A stretch of DNA of 64,000 nucleotides from Ignavibacteriales bacterium (GTDB lineage Bacteria > Bacteroidota > Ignavibacteria > Ignavibacteriales > Ignavibacteriaceae): positions 62,001-126,000 of the forward strand of contig JADJEI010000001.1 of NCBI GenBank assembly GCA_016709155.1, written 5' to 3'. The position numbers and the translations under genes were made by a program. Under the pieces are notes generated by a model. That model made no database searches and was not told the DNA's origin. It saw only the letters and a list, made by a program, of their open reading frames with translations. Shown here in pieces: positions 26,812 through 36,085 of the stretch. How positions within the stretch are numbered: position 1 is the stretch's first letter; each line of letters starts with the position of its first letter.

Positions 26812-27567
26812 ATGAATAGATACTTATTAGTAATTCCTTCAATAGATATCAAAGATGGCAAAACGGTCCGGGTAGTACAGGGAATACCCGAACTGAATTG
26901 TGCAGAATATGGAAATGATCCAGTTGAAATGGCTAAAATATGGCGAGCTGAGAATGCTAAAATGATTCATATCGTTGATTTTAATGCATTGATTGATGGT
27001 TCAAAATCTAATTGGAAAATTGTTGAAGAGATATGTTCTTCGGTTATTATTCCTGTTGAATATGCAGGAGGAATACGTACTTTAGATGACGCAGAAAGTA
27101 TTTTTGAAAAGGGAGTTTCCCGAATTGTTATAAGCACCTTGGCATTTGAAAATTCAAAACTATTTATAAAAATATTTGAAAAATTTGGACCGCAGAAAAT
27201 CGCGATCGGTGTTGATGTCATAGATAACGAAATTGTTACAAACGGTCGCATTTCTCGAACTGGGATGCTCTATCCTGAATTTGTTTCGAACATGAAAAGC
27301 ATCGGCGTTAAAAGATTTGCGGTTACTGATGTTTCGAGAAATGGAGTTTTAGGTGGACCGAATCTTGAACTTACTAAAAACATTGCGCAAATTACCGGTG
27401 GCAGGATTACACATTCTGGTGGAATCAGGAATAAAGACGAATTATTAGACCTTCAATCTTTGATGGAACTGGGGGTTGATTCCGTTATTGTCGGTAGAGC
27501 GCTTTATGAAAATAGATTTCCCTGCCAAAAACTTTGGCGGGTAGCTGAGTCTGGAATTTTTAATTAG
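26812..27567 (+). CDS. HisA-like ribotide isomerase, divergent
   Basis: This 251-residue TIM-barrel protein resembles HisA, the fourth enzyme of histidine synthesis. The first strand IPSIDIKDGKTVRVVQG retains the catalytic Asp. The second active-site region reads TDVSRNGVLGGPN, where HisA normally has DG; the Asp is replaced by Asn here. The usual Trp-containing GW loop is also changed (NGRISRTGML). Phosphate-binding segments YAGGIRTL and SGGIRNK are intact. No other his genes are adjacent; cNMP-binding and UspA genes follow. It could be a weak or repurposed isomerase. Confidence 0.78.
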   Translation: MNRYLLVIPSIDIKDGKTVRVVQGIPELNCAEYGNDPVEMAKIWRAENAKMIHIVDFNALIDGSKSNWKIVEEICSSVIIPVEYAGGIRTLDDAESIFEKGVSRIVISTLAFENSKLFIKIFEKFGPQKIAIGVDVIDNEIVTNGRISRTGMLYPEFVSNMKSIGVKRFAVTDVSRNGVLGGPNLELTKNIAQITGGRITHSGGIRNKDELLDLQSLMELGVDSVIVGRALYENRFPCQKLWRVAESGIFN

Positions 27568-27576
27568 GATTAAAAT

Positions 27577-28131
27577 ATGGAATCAAATAGAAAAGCCATT
27601 CATTCAAACTTCTGGGCAAATATTTTTAGCTCCACTCAAGGTAGTGACAATATGAATAAATCCTTAAAATCAATTCCAATATTCAAGGAATTATCCAACA
27701 GGGACCTGAATCTCTTAAAAAAAATTGTCCACTCGCGGAATTTTGTTACAGGTGAATTTATTTTTTATCAGGGAGATCCGGGAATTGGTCTGTATATTAT
27801 TCTTGAAGGCGAAGTTATTGTCCAACGTACTTTTAATTCGGATGTAATAGTAAGCATGGCACAATTTAGCAAAGGAGATTTTTTAGGAGAACTTGCATTA
27901 ATTGACGGAGAGAAGAGATCGGCTTCCGCAATAGCTAAAAGCGATGCTAAACTCGCTGTTATCTTCAAGCCTGATCTTGATGAGTTTATAGCCACCTACC
28001 CGCGAAAAGGTATTCTAATCCTTAATGGAATTGCTCAAACAATTGCCGCACGTCTAAGACAAATAAATGAAGATCATTTAACGCTTCTTCAAAAAACAAA
28101 TTTAATCTCGGAGAGTAACTATGGAACCTAA
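27577..28131 (+). CDS. Cyclic nucleotide-binding domain protein without a DNA-binding domain
   Basis: This is a 184-residue protein with one cNMP-binding beta-barrel (residues about 30-150). It contains FIFYQGDPGIGLYIILEGEV and GDFLGELALIDGEKRSASAIA, the phosphate-binding cassette, with the usual Glu and Arg. The residual C-terminal helix shows no helix-turn-helix, so it is not a CRP-type transcription factor. It overlaps the UspA gene by 11 bases. It may act as a ligand-sensing partner of that UspA protein; this is inference from overlap only. Confidence 0.85.
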   Translation: MESNRKAIHSNFWANIFSSTQGSDNMNKSLKSIPIFKELSNRDLNLLKKIVHSRNFVTGEFIFYQGDPGIGLYIILEGEVIVQRTFNSDVIVSMAQFSKGDFLGELALIDGEKRSASAIAKSDAKLAVIFKPDLDEFIATYPRKGILILNGIAQTIAARLRQINEDHLTLLQKTNLISESNYGT

Positions 28132-28606
28132 TATCAAAAAAATTCTTGTACCAATTGATTTTTCCGATTATTCAAAAAGTGCTTTGAGGTATGCCGTAAG
28201 TTTTGCAAAGTTGTTTAATTCTGAAATGGTGATGATATATGTTGTCGAACCGATTATCTATCCACCGGATTTCAGCATGGGACAAATTGCAATTCCCTCG
28301 GTAAATACTGAGTGGGATAAAACTGCTATAGAGCAATTAGAAAAACTTTCAAAATCTGAAATTCCTGTAAATATTAAAGTGAAAGCTTTAGTGAAAACAG
28401 GGAAACCTTTTGTGGAAATAATAGAAACGGCTTCCGAAGAAAATGTTGATCTGATTATTATTGCAACACACGGGCACAGCGGAGTTGAACACATTTTATT
28501 TGGAAGCACAGCAGAAAAAGTAGTAAGAAAAGCACCCTGCCCTGTTCTAACACTAAGAGAACCAATTAAGGGATTTAATTATATGGATAACAGGGGGAAA
28601 AAGTAA
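28121..28606 (+). CDS. Universal stress protein (UspA family)
   Basis: This is a 161-residue single-domain Usp protein. It starts with the conserved strand KKILVPIDFSDYSKSALRYA and ends with the ATP-binding loop THGHSGVEHILFGSTAEKV and PCPVLTLRE. The glycine spacing fits the ATP-binding group of Usp proteins rather than the UspA type that lacks ATP. It overlaps the cNMP-binding gene and is probably co-expressed. The partner process is unknown. Confidence 0.92.
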   Translation: MEPNIKKILVPIDFSDYSKSALRYAVSFAKLFNSEMVMIYVVEPIIYPPDFSMGQIAIPSVNTEWDKTAIEQLEKLSKSEIPVNIKVKALVKTGKPFVEIIETASEENVDLIIIATHGHSGVEHILFGSTAEKVVRKAPCPVLTLREPIKGFNYMDNRGKK

Positions 28607-28646
28607 AATATTAACGGTTGAAATTTTTCGTAGTTATTTAATCGTT

Positions 28647-29624
28647 TTAATTTTTTCTCTCAACCACAAAATCAACTAAGGATTCGAGCGATGATTTGCA
28701 TTCCGAATCAGAAAAATTTGCCAAAGAGTCTTTTGCAAGTTGAGAATATTTTTTAGCCACTGAAATGGAATATTCAATGCCTCCATTTCTATGTACAAAA
28801 TCTATAATTTTTTGGACTCCATCTTTACCCGGCTTTTTCAAAAGCGATTTTACTTTTGAGGATTCGGATTGGCTTACCTGATTTAGGGCAAATATCAGCG
28901 GTAAGGTTATTTTCTTCTCTTTAATATCCCCGCCAATAGGCTTTCCAATTAAAGAAAATTTACCATCATAATCAAGAATATCATCTCTAATTTGAAATGC
29001 CAAACCCAAATTGTGCCCATAATTTTTCATTGCTTCATGATCGCTCGCGAGTGAGGAAGTGCTCATCGCTCCAATCTGGCAGCAAGTTTCGAGCAAGGAG
29101 GATGTTTTGTCCGAGATAACTTTAAAATAAGTCACTTCATCAATATTTAGCTTTCTTGTTTTTTGAATTTGCAAAAGTTCTCCTTCAGACATCCTTTTGA
29201 CGGCATCTGTAATCACACCTAAAAAATCAAAATCTTTTCCTTCAACTGCAATAAATAAACCTCGCGACAACAGGTAGTCACCCATTAACACAGCAATTTT
29301 ATTTTTAAATATATAATTGATTGACCAGAAATTCCGTCTCTTATCAGAATTATCAACAACATCGTCGTGAATAAGAGTTGCCGAGTGCAGTAACTCAACC
29401 AATACTGCTCCACGATAACTTCGCTCATTAATCTCGCCAAATATTTTAGATGATAACAGAACAAGTAAAGGTCTGATCTTCTTGCCCTTCTGTCGTATAA
29501 TATATCGTGCGATTAAGTCAACGAGACCAACTTTGGATTTCATTGCTTCTCTAAAAATAGATTCAAAGCTCGCTAATTCTCTTTGAATTGGTTTACTTAT
29601 TTCAGAAATGGAATTTGAAGTCAC
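28647..29624 (-). CDS. Polyprenyl synthetase (octaprenyl/solanesyl-type)
   Basis: This 325-residue prenyltransferase extends isoprenoid diphosphates with IPP. The first Asp-rich motif lies in LIHDDVVDNS (near residue 85) and the second in IRDDILDYD (near 212), with the KGKKIRPLLVLL substrate loop at the start. Product length cannot be fixed from sequence, but the family usually makes quinone side chains. The start is a GTG inside the last codons of tatC (GTGA overlap), so translation is coupled. Confidence 0.92.
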   Translation of the reverse strand: MTSNSISEISKPIQRELASFESIFREAMKSKVGLVDLIARYIIRQKGKKIRPLLVLLSSKIFGEINERSYRGAVLVELLHSATLIHDDVVDNSDKRRNFWSINYIFKNKIAVLMGDYLLSRGLFIAVEGKDFDFLGVITDAVKRMSEGELLQIQKTRKLNIDEVTYFKVISDKTSSLLETCCQIGAMSTSSLASDHEAMKNYGHNLGLAFQIRDDILDYDGKFSLIGKPIGGDIKEKKITLPLIFALNQVSQSESSKVKSLLKKPGKDGVQKIIDFVHRNGGIEYSISVAKKYSQLAKDSLANFSDSECKSSLESLVDFVVERKN

Positions 29625-30382
29625 AATTTTTTTGAAGATATTTTTGATATAAAAATACTTATCTCATAAAGTATTACTAAAGGAATAGTTAGAACTATCT
29701 GTGAAACCGGATCGGCTCCGGGAGTAACAAAAGCCGCAAGAATTAAAATCGTTACGATTGCATGTCGTCTAAATTTTCGCATCAATGAAGGTTTTAATAT
29801 ACCAAGTTTTGAAAGGAAGAAAGAAACCATAGGCAGTTCAAATACAAGTCCCGCTGCAAGCATAACACTTAAAATTATAGATATGTATTCGTCAACTGCA
29901 AATTCATTTTTAATCTGATCGCTCCCAAACTCTACTGCTACTCTAAGAGTGAGCGGTAACATTACGAAGTAGGCAAAAACAATTCCACTTATAAAACATA
30001 GTGTAGAAAATATTACAATTGAAAGGATATATTTTCTTTCTTTTTTCCTCAAGGCTGGGGCAATAAATTTCCAAAGTTGATAGAATAAGTTGGGAAGGCT
30101 AATAATTATGCCGCCAATTACAGCAACTTGAATGTAAAGAAAAAACTGTCCGAATGGTTTTAGATTTTGAAGTGTTGCCCCTGTATCCCGCGCAGGTTTA
30201 AGCAATATTATATAAATGATTTGATCAATAAAAAACCAGGCAAGTGCTCCACCCACTAACACGCCGATAATAGAATAAATTAACCTCCAGCGAAGTTCCT
30301 CAAGATGGTCGAGGAAGTTCATCTCAACTTCTTGAACTTCATCATCTGATTTGTTATTGGATGCTTTCTTTTCGGTTGACAC
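29621..30382 (-). CDS. tatC: Twin-arginine translocase subunit TatC
   Basis: TatC is the signal-peptide receptor of the Tat export complex. The 253-residue protein has six membrane segments and the signature FLDHLEELRWRLIYS at the cytoplasmic N terminus, and later NLFYQLWKFIAPALRKKERK and the conserved FELPMVSFFL. The annotated start is GTG (MSTEKKASNN); an ATG at 30322 just before the FLDHLEE motif is a possible alternative. TatA is not in the window. It lies 12 bases downstream of glyA. Confidence 0.93.
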   Translation of the reverse strand: MSTEKKASNNKSDDEVQEVEMNFLDHLEELRWRLIYSIIGVLVGGALAWFFIDQIIYIILLKPARDTGATLQNLKPFGQFFLYIQVAVIGGIIISLPNLFYQLWKFIAPALRKKERKYILSIVIFSTLCFISGIVFAYFVMLPLTLRVAVEFGSDQIKNEFAVDEYISIILSVMLAAGLVFELPMVSFFLSKLGILKPSLMRKFRRHAIVTILILAAFVTPGADPVSQIVLTIPLVILYEISIFISKISSKKL

Positions 30383-30394
30383 AAAGTTAATAGT

Positions 30395-31690
30395 TTAATT
30401 TAAATCGTTGTAAAGAGGAAATTTTGAACACAAAACTTTAACTTCTAAACGCAAAGCAGCAAGCTTATCCGAATCATCAGCAGAATTAATTGCACGGTTT
30501 ATAATCGAAGCAATTTGCGGCATCTCTGATTCTTTCATCCCTCGAGTTGTTATTGCCGGTAGTCCAATTCTGATTCCGCTTGTGACAAACGGGCTTCGTT
30601 GATCAAAAGGAACCATATTTTTATTCACAGTAATTCCGGCTGCTTCTAAAGTGATCTCTGCTTTTTTCCCGGTTATATTTTTATTTGTCAAATCAATTAG
30701 CATTAAGTGATTGTCAGTTCCGCCTGAAACAAGATCAAATCCGTACTCAGTCAGACTAACTGCAAGCGATTGAGCATTATTTACTATTTGCCGAGCATAG
30801 CCTGTAAATGAGTCTTCAAGTGCTTCACCAAATGCAACAGCTTTTGCCATAATTATATGCATCAATGGACCGCCTTGAATTCCGGGCATTACCATGCTAT
30901 CAAGAATTTCAGACATCATTTTTGTTCTATCACCTTTGGGTGTTTTAATACCAAATGGATTTTCCCAATCTTCGCCCATTAAAATAATTCCACCTCTTGG
31001 TCCACGCAAGGTTTTATGAGTAGTTGAAGTAACCACGTGACAATGCTTCAATGGAGAATTTAATAATCCTTTCGCAATCAAGCCGGCGGGATGAGCCATA
31101 TCGCACATCAAGTAAGCACCAATTGCATCAGCAATTGTTCTGAATTTTTCATAATCCCAATCACGACTGTAAGCACTTGCTCCTGTTATGATTAATTTTG
31201 GTTTTTCCTTTTTTGCAAGGTCTTCAATCAAATTATAATCTAAAACTTTTGTTTGAGGGTTAAGTGTGTAGCCAACAGCTTGATAAAGTTGCCCCGAAAA
31301 ATTAACAGACGAACCGTGTGTGAGATGTCCTCCATGCGCGAGTGAAAGCCCCATAAATTTATCGCCTGGTTTTAAAAAGCTCATCAACACAGCCATATTA
31401 GCTTGCGAACCGGAATGCGGTTGAACATTAACATACTGTGCGTTGAATAATTTCTTTAATCTTTCTCTTGCTAAGTCTTCAGCCATATCAACAAACTCGC
31501 AGCCGCCGTAGTATCTTTTGCCCGGGTATCCTTCGGCGTATTTGTTGGTAAGCACAGAGCCGGCTGCTTCAAGTACAGCCGCACTAACAAAATTTTCAGA
31601 AGCGATAAGTTCTAATTTGTTTTTTTGACGTTCAGTTTCAAGCTGAAGAATTGAAAATATTTCAGAGTCTTTTGTTAAATGATTATACAT
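30395..31690 (-). CDS. glyA: Serine hydroxymethyltransferase
   Basis: GlyA interconverts serine and glycine and feeds one-carbon units to tetrahydrofolate. The 431-residue length is standard. Patterns include [54 protein letters not shown] and the cofactor Lys in [14 protein letters not shown] (near residue 227). It leads the minus-strand group glyA-tatC-polyprenyl synthetase. Confidence 0.97.
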   Translation of the reverse strand: MYNHLTKDSEIFSILQLETERQKNKLELIASENFVSAAVLEAAGSVLTNKYAEGYPGKRYYGGCEFVDMAEDLARERLKKLFNAQYVNVQPHSGSQANMAVLMSFLKPGDKFMGLSLAHGGHLTHGSSVNFSGQLYQAVGYTLNPQTKVLDYNLIEDLAKKEKPKLIITGASAYSRDWDYEKFRTIADAIGAYLMCDMAHPAGLIAKGLLNSPLKHCHVVTSTTHKTLRGPRGGIILMGEDWENPFGIKTPKGDRTKMMSEILDSMVMPGIQGGPLMHIIMAKAVAFGEALEDSFTGYARQIVNNAQSLAVSLTEYGFDLVSGGTDNHLMLIDLTNKNITGKKAEITLEAAGITVNKNMVPFDQRSPFVTSGIRIGLPAITTRGMKESEMPQIASIINRAINSADDSDKLAALRLEVKVLCSKFPLYNDLN

Positions 31691-31714
31691 AATTTTAATA
31701 GTATAGTGAATAAA

Positions 31715-31750
31715 AGCTAAAAAGGTTTTGAATCATGAAATTCAAAACCT
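31715..31750 (-). terminator. Rho-independent terminator after the TPR gene
   Basis: The arms AGGTTTTGAAT (31723-31733) and ATTCAAAACCT (31740-31750) form a perfect 11-bp hairpin with a 6-base loop. On the minus strand it is followed by TTTTAGCTTTT, and it lies just past the stop of the TPR protein gene. Confidence 0.85.
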
Positions 31751-31775
31751 ATTTAGAAAATCTACAAGAATTTTA

Positions 31776-33086
31776 TTATGGAACTGTAATGCTTCTTCCA
31801 ATCCAGCCGAAGCAGCCGCCTGTGATAGGTATGCTCGTACCAGATTTGTAACCCCTGAAAAAATAATCTTCTTTTAAAGGGACTGAACTTCCAAGAGCAT
31901 TTATTCTATCCTGTGCATCGGTTAAGCTCGGGTCCATATTTCTTGCACGGCGATAAGTTTCAACTGCTAATTGGTAAACTAATTTAGTTTCGAAATCAAA
32001 TGAACAGCCTCTTGCCGATTGTTCGTAAAGAAGCCCTTCATAAAAAATAGCTCTTCCCCATCCCCCGCCAACTTCACTTGCTTTTTGGAATTGTGTTCGT
32101 GCTGCGGATAACTGTCCTTTATCTTTGTACACGATTCCCAAATTCAGATAATGCTCTTTCTTATCGGGTTCTAATTGAATGAGTTTTTTAAACGCATCCT
32201 CTGCTTTATCAAGTTTCTCAGTTTTTTGATACGCTGTTGCAACTTGATTCCAGTAATTTATGGTTTCGGGAGATTTTGAAATTAAATATTCCAATGCAAT
32301 AATAGCTTCTTCGTAACGACCGGCTTTAATAGCAAGTGAAGCATATTTCCAAGCTTTGCCTAAATTTTCCGGATCGTTATCCCAATTCTTTTTAGTTAGG
32401 TCAACCAACTGATCAATGTTATCAACTAAACTTTCAAGAATTTGAGGCCAGGTTGTATTGTCAGGTTCACGTTCGCTTAAATAAGTATAAAGATCAAGAG
32501 CTTTGGTTTTGAGATCATTTTCATCAGAGGCATTGCTGACATACAACTGTCCTAATCTATTATAGTAATAACTTGAAATTTCAGGATCTGTTTGAATAGC
32601 CATTTCATATAATTTAATTAATGAATCGGCTGCAAGATTTAACCATGTTTCAGCAACGAATGCTTTTCTGTATTGGAAATAGCCTTTATCCACAGGGTAG
32701 TATTCAATTGCCATATCATAAAACATCATTATAGAATCCTGTGCAGATTGTTTTAATTCCGGGGTTGTGTTGGATGAATCATGCAAATACCACATTGTGT
32801 CTTCCATCTTATGATAGAAAAACTTTGCAAACTTTGATTTATCCATAGCAATTACTTCCCAACCATACGGATAGGCACTTATGTAATCTTTATTTTTATA
32901 GTATTCTGAAAAAAGGCTATAAGTTTCCAGAAGTTTTATTGAATCAGCACTAACAAGTGAGTCTTTAAAATTACTCGCTTTCATAGATGATTGACTCATG
33001 ATTAAAATTATAAAAGATAAAATCAAAGGTTTAATATGCGTTTTCAATTTTATTCCCTTAAAGTTGTTGTTAGAATTATTTATCAT
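31776..33086 (-). CDS. Tetratricopeptide repeat protein, exported
   Basis: This is a 436-residue protein. From the ATG at 33086 it has a basic start and a hydrophobic segment (IKPLILSFIILIMSQSS) likely to be a signal or anchor. TPR units cover about residues 170-345, for example EEAIIALEYLISKSPETINY and KKEHYLNLGIVYKDKGQLSA. The C terminus ends with a Gly/Trp-rich tail (GCFGWIGRSITVP). The start overlaps the upstream outer-membrane gene by 11 bases; a GTG at 33107 is less likely. It closes a cluster of envelope genes and probably acts as a periplasmic scaffold. The exact role is unknown. Confidence 0.75.
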   Translation of the reverse strand: MINNSNNNFKGIKLKTHIKPLILSFIILIMSQSSMKASNFKDSLVSADSIKLLETYSLFSEYYKNKDYISAYPYGWEVIAMDKSKFAKFFYHKMEDTMWYLHDSSNTTPELKQSAQDSIMMFYDMAIEYYPVDKGYFQYRKAFVAETWLNLAADSLIKLYEMAIQTDPEISSYYYNRLGQLYVSNASDENDLKTKALDLYTYLSEREPDNTTWPQILESLVDNIDQLVDLTKKNWDNDPENLGKAWKYASLAIKAGRYEEAIIALEYLISKSPETINYWNQVATAYQKTEKLDKAEDAFKKLIQLEPDKKEHYLNLGIVYKDKGQLSAARTQFQKASEVGGGWGRAIFYEGLLYEQSARGCSFDFETKLVYQLAVETYRRARNMDPSLTDAQDRINALGSSVPLKEDYFFRGYKSGTSIPITGGCFGWIGRSITVP

Positions 33087-34323
33087 ATCTGATGAACCAG
33101 AGCTCACCTAAACTTATACCTAAATTTAATTTAATTGCTTCTTCTTTCAAAAGTCCTGAATCAATCTTTCCGCGAATAAAATATTCCAGACCGATGTCAA
33201 GAGTATTTTCTGAACCGAGTGGAATAGAAACACCACCTGAAACAGAGCACTTGTTTATACCGATATTGTTAAACACGTATTGTGTTTGTTCAAAATTTAA
33301 ACCTGCACGAAGCATTATTTGTTCCCAGAATGTACTACCGATACTTCGCTTTGGTTTATATTCAAAACCTGCACTAAGTAAAAATGAATTTCTTAAATTA
33401 GAACTACGCTTTCCAGCAAATTCATAATCGCTCCACTGTTGAAAAGAATAATCTAAAGCAACCAGATATTCCTCTGAAAACATTGATGAAATTCCTAATG
33501 TTAGTCGAGGGGGAATGTTAACATCAGACCTGCCGCTAAAAATCGAATCAATTACTCCGAGTGTTTGAGAAGTTAGAACTGTATCGGCATTAATTTTTCC
33601 GAAGTATGAAATTGATCCGGCAATTCTAAAATCGCTTATAGAAAGTATATCAATTTGATTAGATAAATTGGGTGAGATAAGTCCAAATGTTCCTCCAATA
33701 CCATTGAAGACAGTTCGCTTATCATACTTTGCAGAAGCACCCGAACCATCAATAAAATCTACGGCTGAGGAATAATCAATATTACCAAAATAATAATCGA
33801 ATGAAACTCCGGATATAAAATCTGCCGGTAATTTATAAGATGAACCAATAAACATTTTAGATAATCCACCTGAACCTTCGTATGACAGATTGTAGGCTGA
33901 ATTGATCGGATCGCCAACGGTATAGGTTTGTGCTGTTTTATAACTAACGTTTGTCACAGGAATAAGTCCGCCTGCAACTCCAATTCCATATTCTGAACTG
34001 ACAGGGAATCCAAAGGTAAAACCATTTATTTCAGTTTCTGCGGAGTAAGATTTTTGTTTATTATCTGAAACAAAAATACCATTAAGACTTATACCAACTT
34101 CAAACCTGGTTTTTGAAATTTTATACCAGCCAGCCGGGTTGATTGAGTTTATAAAATCAGCATCTGAGACAGCAACTCCAAGCTTACCTAATCCAGATCG
34201 TCGGGCAGAATAAGAATATTCATAATCTCCGATGCCATACCGTGTATAAGTCGAGCTACTTTGTCCAAACGATAGACTAAACTCAAGTATAATAAATACA
34301 AATGAGAGGACAATTATTTTCAT
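33076..34323 (-). CDS. Outer-membrane beta-barrel protein (FadL/PorV-like)
   Basis: This 415-residue protein has a signal peptide (MKIIVLSFVFIILEFSLSFGQ) and many alternating Gly/aromatic strands. The start SSTYTRYGIGDYEYSYSARR and the phrase SINPAGWYKI resemble Bacteroidetes outer-membrane proteins of the FadL/PorV type that often begin with a long N-terminal loop and end with an aromatic residue near the C terminus. It overlaps the lipoprotein gene before it by four bases (ATGA) and the TPR gene after it by 11. It is therefore part of a translationally coupled envelope cluster. The transported or bound substrate is unknown. Confidence 0.75.
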   Translation of the reverse strand: MKIIVLSFVFIILEFSLSFGQSSSTYTRYGIGDYEYSYSARRSGLGKLGVAVSDADFINSINPAGWYKISKTRFEVGISLNGIFVSDNKQKSYSAETEINGFTFGFPVSSEYGIGVAGGLIPVTNVSYKTAQTYTVGDPINSAYNLSYEGSGGLSKMFIGSSYKLPADFISGVSFDYYFGNIDYSSAVDFIDGSGASAKYDKRTVFNGIGGTFGLISPNLSNQIDILSISDFRIAGSISYFGKINADTVLTSQTLGVIDSIFSGRSDVNIPPRLTLGISSMFSEEYLVALDYSFQQWSDYEFAGKRSSNLRNSFLLSAGFEYKPKRSIGSTFWEQIMLRAGLNFEQTQYVFNNIGINKCSVSGGVSIPLGSENTLDIGLEYFIRGKIDSGLLKEEAIKLNLGISLGELWFIRYDK

Positions 34324-35504
34324 AAACCATCTTTCAAAGTATAAGTAATTTTAATTTTGGGACGGAGTAACGGATCGATGTAATCGCTGCCATATAAAAT
34401 AAATTTCTCGAGTCCATTTAGTCTGTCAAAATTTTTAAGAATAATTCCCTGATTGTTATGATTAAATTGCCAACTTCGCGCATAGCTGGTAATATCGCCG
34501 GAGAATATATTTCCACTCCGATTTAATAATATAACTGAAGCCGCATCGGAGGAATCAATCGTACTGTCAATAACAAAAAATGTTGAGATGATACTTGAAT
34601 AAGTCGAACCTACTTTACTTTTCAATGTATCTTCGGTTAAAAATAATTCAGCTTTATTTATCACTGAACCTTCCGGCAAAACAGTAAGATCAAAGAATAA
34701 TCTTGAATTAACTGTCAACCCAGATTGAACAATAATATTTCCGACATCCGCAACAGGTAAATCGCCGGTTACAATGGAAACATCTCCAAAAATAGAAGAA
34801 GTTAAAGTATCTATATAAGCCCCAACCTTTTCAACTACTATCTGAACAGCAGGATAATTTGTCCCATTGACACCAAATGCCTCAAACCCCAAAACCTTTT
34901 GAGATAATTCTGAAGGATTTAAATACATTCCAAGATTAGAACCCATAGTTGCATCGGAAGCATAAAGCAGCCAATCACGAACAAGTGAAGTATCCAATTC
35001 AATAGAAGTTAAAGTATCAGTAATATTTTTTGAAATAATTCTATCATCGGGATCATAATTCAAAGCTGCTAAACTATCAGCCGAAAAGCCAAGCGGTGTC
35101 CAGAATTGATTAACTTTATGAATTGTAAAATCATAGGGTGCGGTTTCGTCGCCAATAAAATAATTATTAGTCAATGAAAGAGATGCAGAAAGAACCGAAA
35201 TTTCACCGGCAAGAATATCTTCTTTAATACTGTCTGCAAGAGTAAAACTAAATCGCAATAATAATGACGCTTTAGTATTTTCAAATTTACCTAATAATAA
35301 TCTCGAAGAGTTTCCTAACGGAATAACTTCTTTGAAATAGGTGGAGGATTGATCCGTAGAGTCAATCGAACTGTCAAAAGATTTAACTGAGATCAAGTCA
35401 TCAGATAGAAATTCTTCCCCAATTGAGGATGGAGAATCACTACAAGACAAAAAATGAATTGAGAATATTACAGCGATCAGAAGAACTATTTTTTTAATTA
35501 TCAA
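34320..35504 (-). CDS. Lipoprotein with DNRLRE-like beta-sandwich
   Basis: This is a 394-residue lipoprotein. The signal peptide IVLLIAVIFSIHFLSC ends in a lipobox Cys at about residue 21. The rest is rich in Ser, Asp and beta strands and ends PLLRPKIKITYTLKDG, a pattern seen in DNRLRE-type surface domains of Bacteroidetes. The start is a TTG with a GGAG ribosome site, just downstream of the GmhB-like gene. It is likely exposed in the outer membrane with the beta-barrel protein encoded next. No catalytic motif is seen. Confidence 0.75.
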   Translation of the reverse strand: MIIKKIVLLIAVIFSIHFLSCSDSPSSIGEEFLSDDLISVKSFDSSIDSTDQSSTYFKEVIPLGNSSRLLLGKFENTKASLLLRFSFTLADSIKEDILAGEISVLSASLSLTNNYFIGDETAPYDFTIHKVNQFWTPLGFSADSLAALNYDPDDRIISKNITDTLTSIELDTSLVRDWLLYASDATMGSNLGMYLNPSELSQKVLGFEAFGVNGTNYPAVQIVVEKVGAYIDTLTSSIFGDVSIVTGDLPVADVGNIIVQSGLTVNSRLFFDLTVLPEGSVINKAELFLTEDTLKSKVGSTYSSIISTFFVIDSTIDSSDAASVILLNRSGNIFSGDITSYARSWQFNHNNQGIILKNFDRLNGLEKFILYGSDYIDPLLRPKIKITYTLKDGL

Positions 35505-35506
35505 AT

Positions 35507-36085
35507 TTAAATTTCTCCATCAAAGTCGTTTTGAATAAAATTTACAGCATCCATTAAATTAGCGGCAGCAAAACTTGGAAATTTATTTTGCTTTTGCAAT
35601 GCAGAAATACTTTCCAATCCATTACCGGTTTTTATGAGAACGAATTTACAGCCTGCATTTTTGGCGCACTCATAATCACTAATCGAGTCGCCAATGAAAT
35701 AGCTTCTTTTTAAATCTATATCAAATTCTTCGGAGGCCTGGTAGACTAACTCAGGTGATGGTTTTCTGCAATTGCACTCTTCTGATGAATTAAACTCTGG
35801 ATGATGCGGGCAGTAATAATATTTATCAATCTCTGCGTTACCTTCAGATAGTAATTCATTTATTTTGTGATTAACAAAATCAACTTGCTCTTTAGTAATA
35901 ATTCCGCGAGCTATACCAGATTGATTTGAAATCACAATTAATAAAAAATTCAATTTATTTTTTAAAATTGATAAAGCCGGAACAGCATCACTGAAAAGTT
36001 TTACTAATTTTACATCACCCAAGTAACCCGGGTCTTCATTTATTGTCCCATCACGATCAAAAAAAACAGCAGGACGACTCATCAA
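35507..36085 (-). CDS. HAD-type phosphatase, GmhB-like
   Basis: This is a 192-residue haloacid dehalogenase phosphatase. The nucleophile is in FFDRDGTINEDPGY (near residue 9), followed by SNQSGIARG, a zinc loop CPHHP with two later Cys in EECNCRKPSPELV, and GDSISDYECAKNAG. This arrangement is that of D-glycero-D-manno-heptose-1,7-bisphosphate phosphatase. Other heptose genes are not adjacent; it lies one base after glgA on the same strand. It could also serve another sugar bisphosphate. Confidence 0.88.
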   Translation of the reverse strand: MMSRPAVFFDRDGTINEDPGYLGDVKLVKLFSDAVPALSILKNKLNFLLIVISNQSGIARGIITKEQVDFVNHKINELLSEGNAEIDKYYYCPHHPEFNSSEECNCRKPSPELVYQASEEFDIDLKRSYFIGDSISDYECAKNAGCKFVLIKTGNGLESISALQKQNKFPSFAAANLMDAVNFIQNDFDGEI

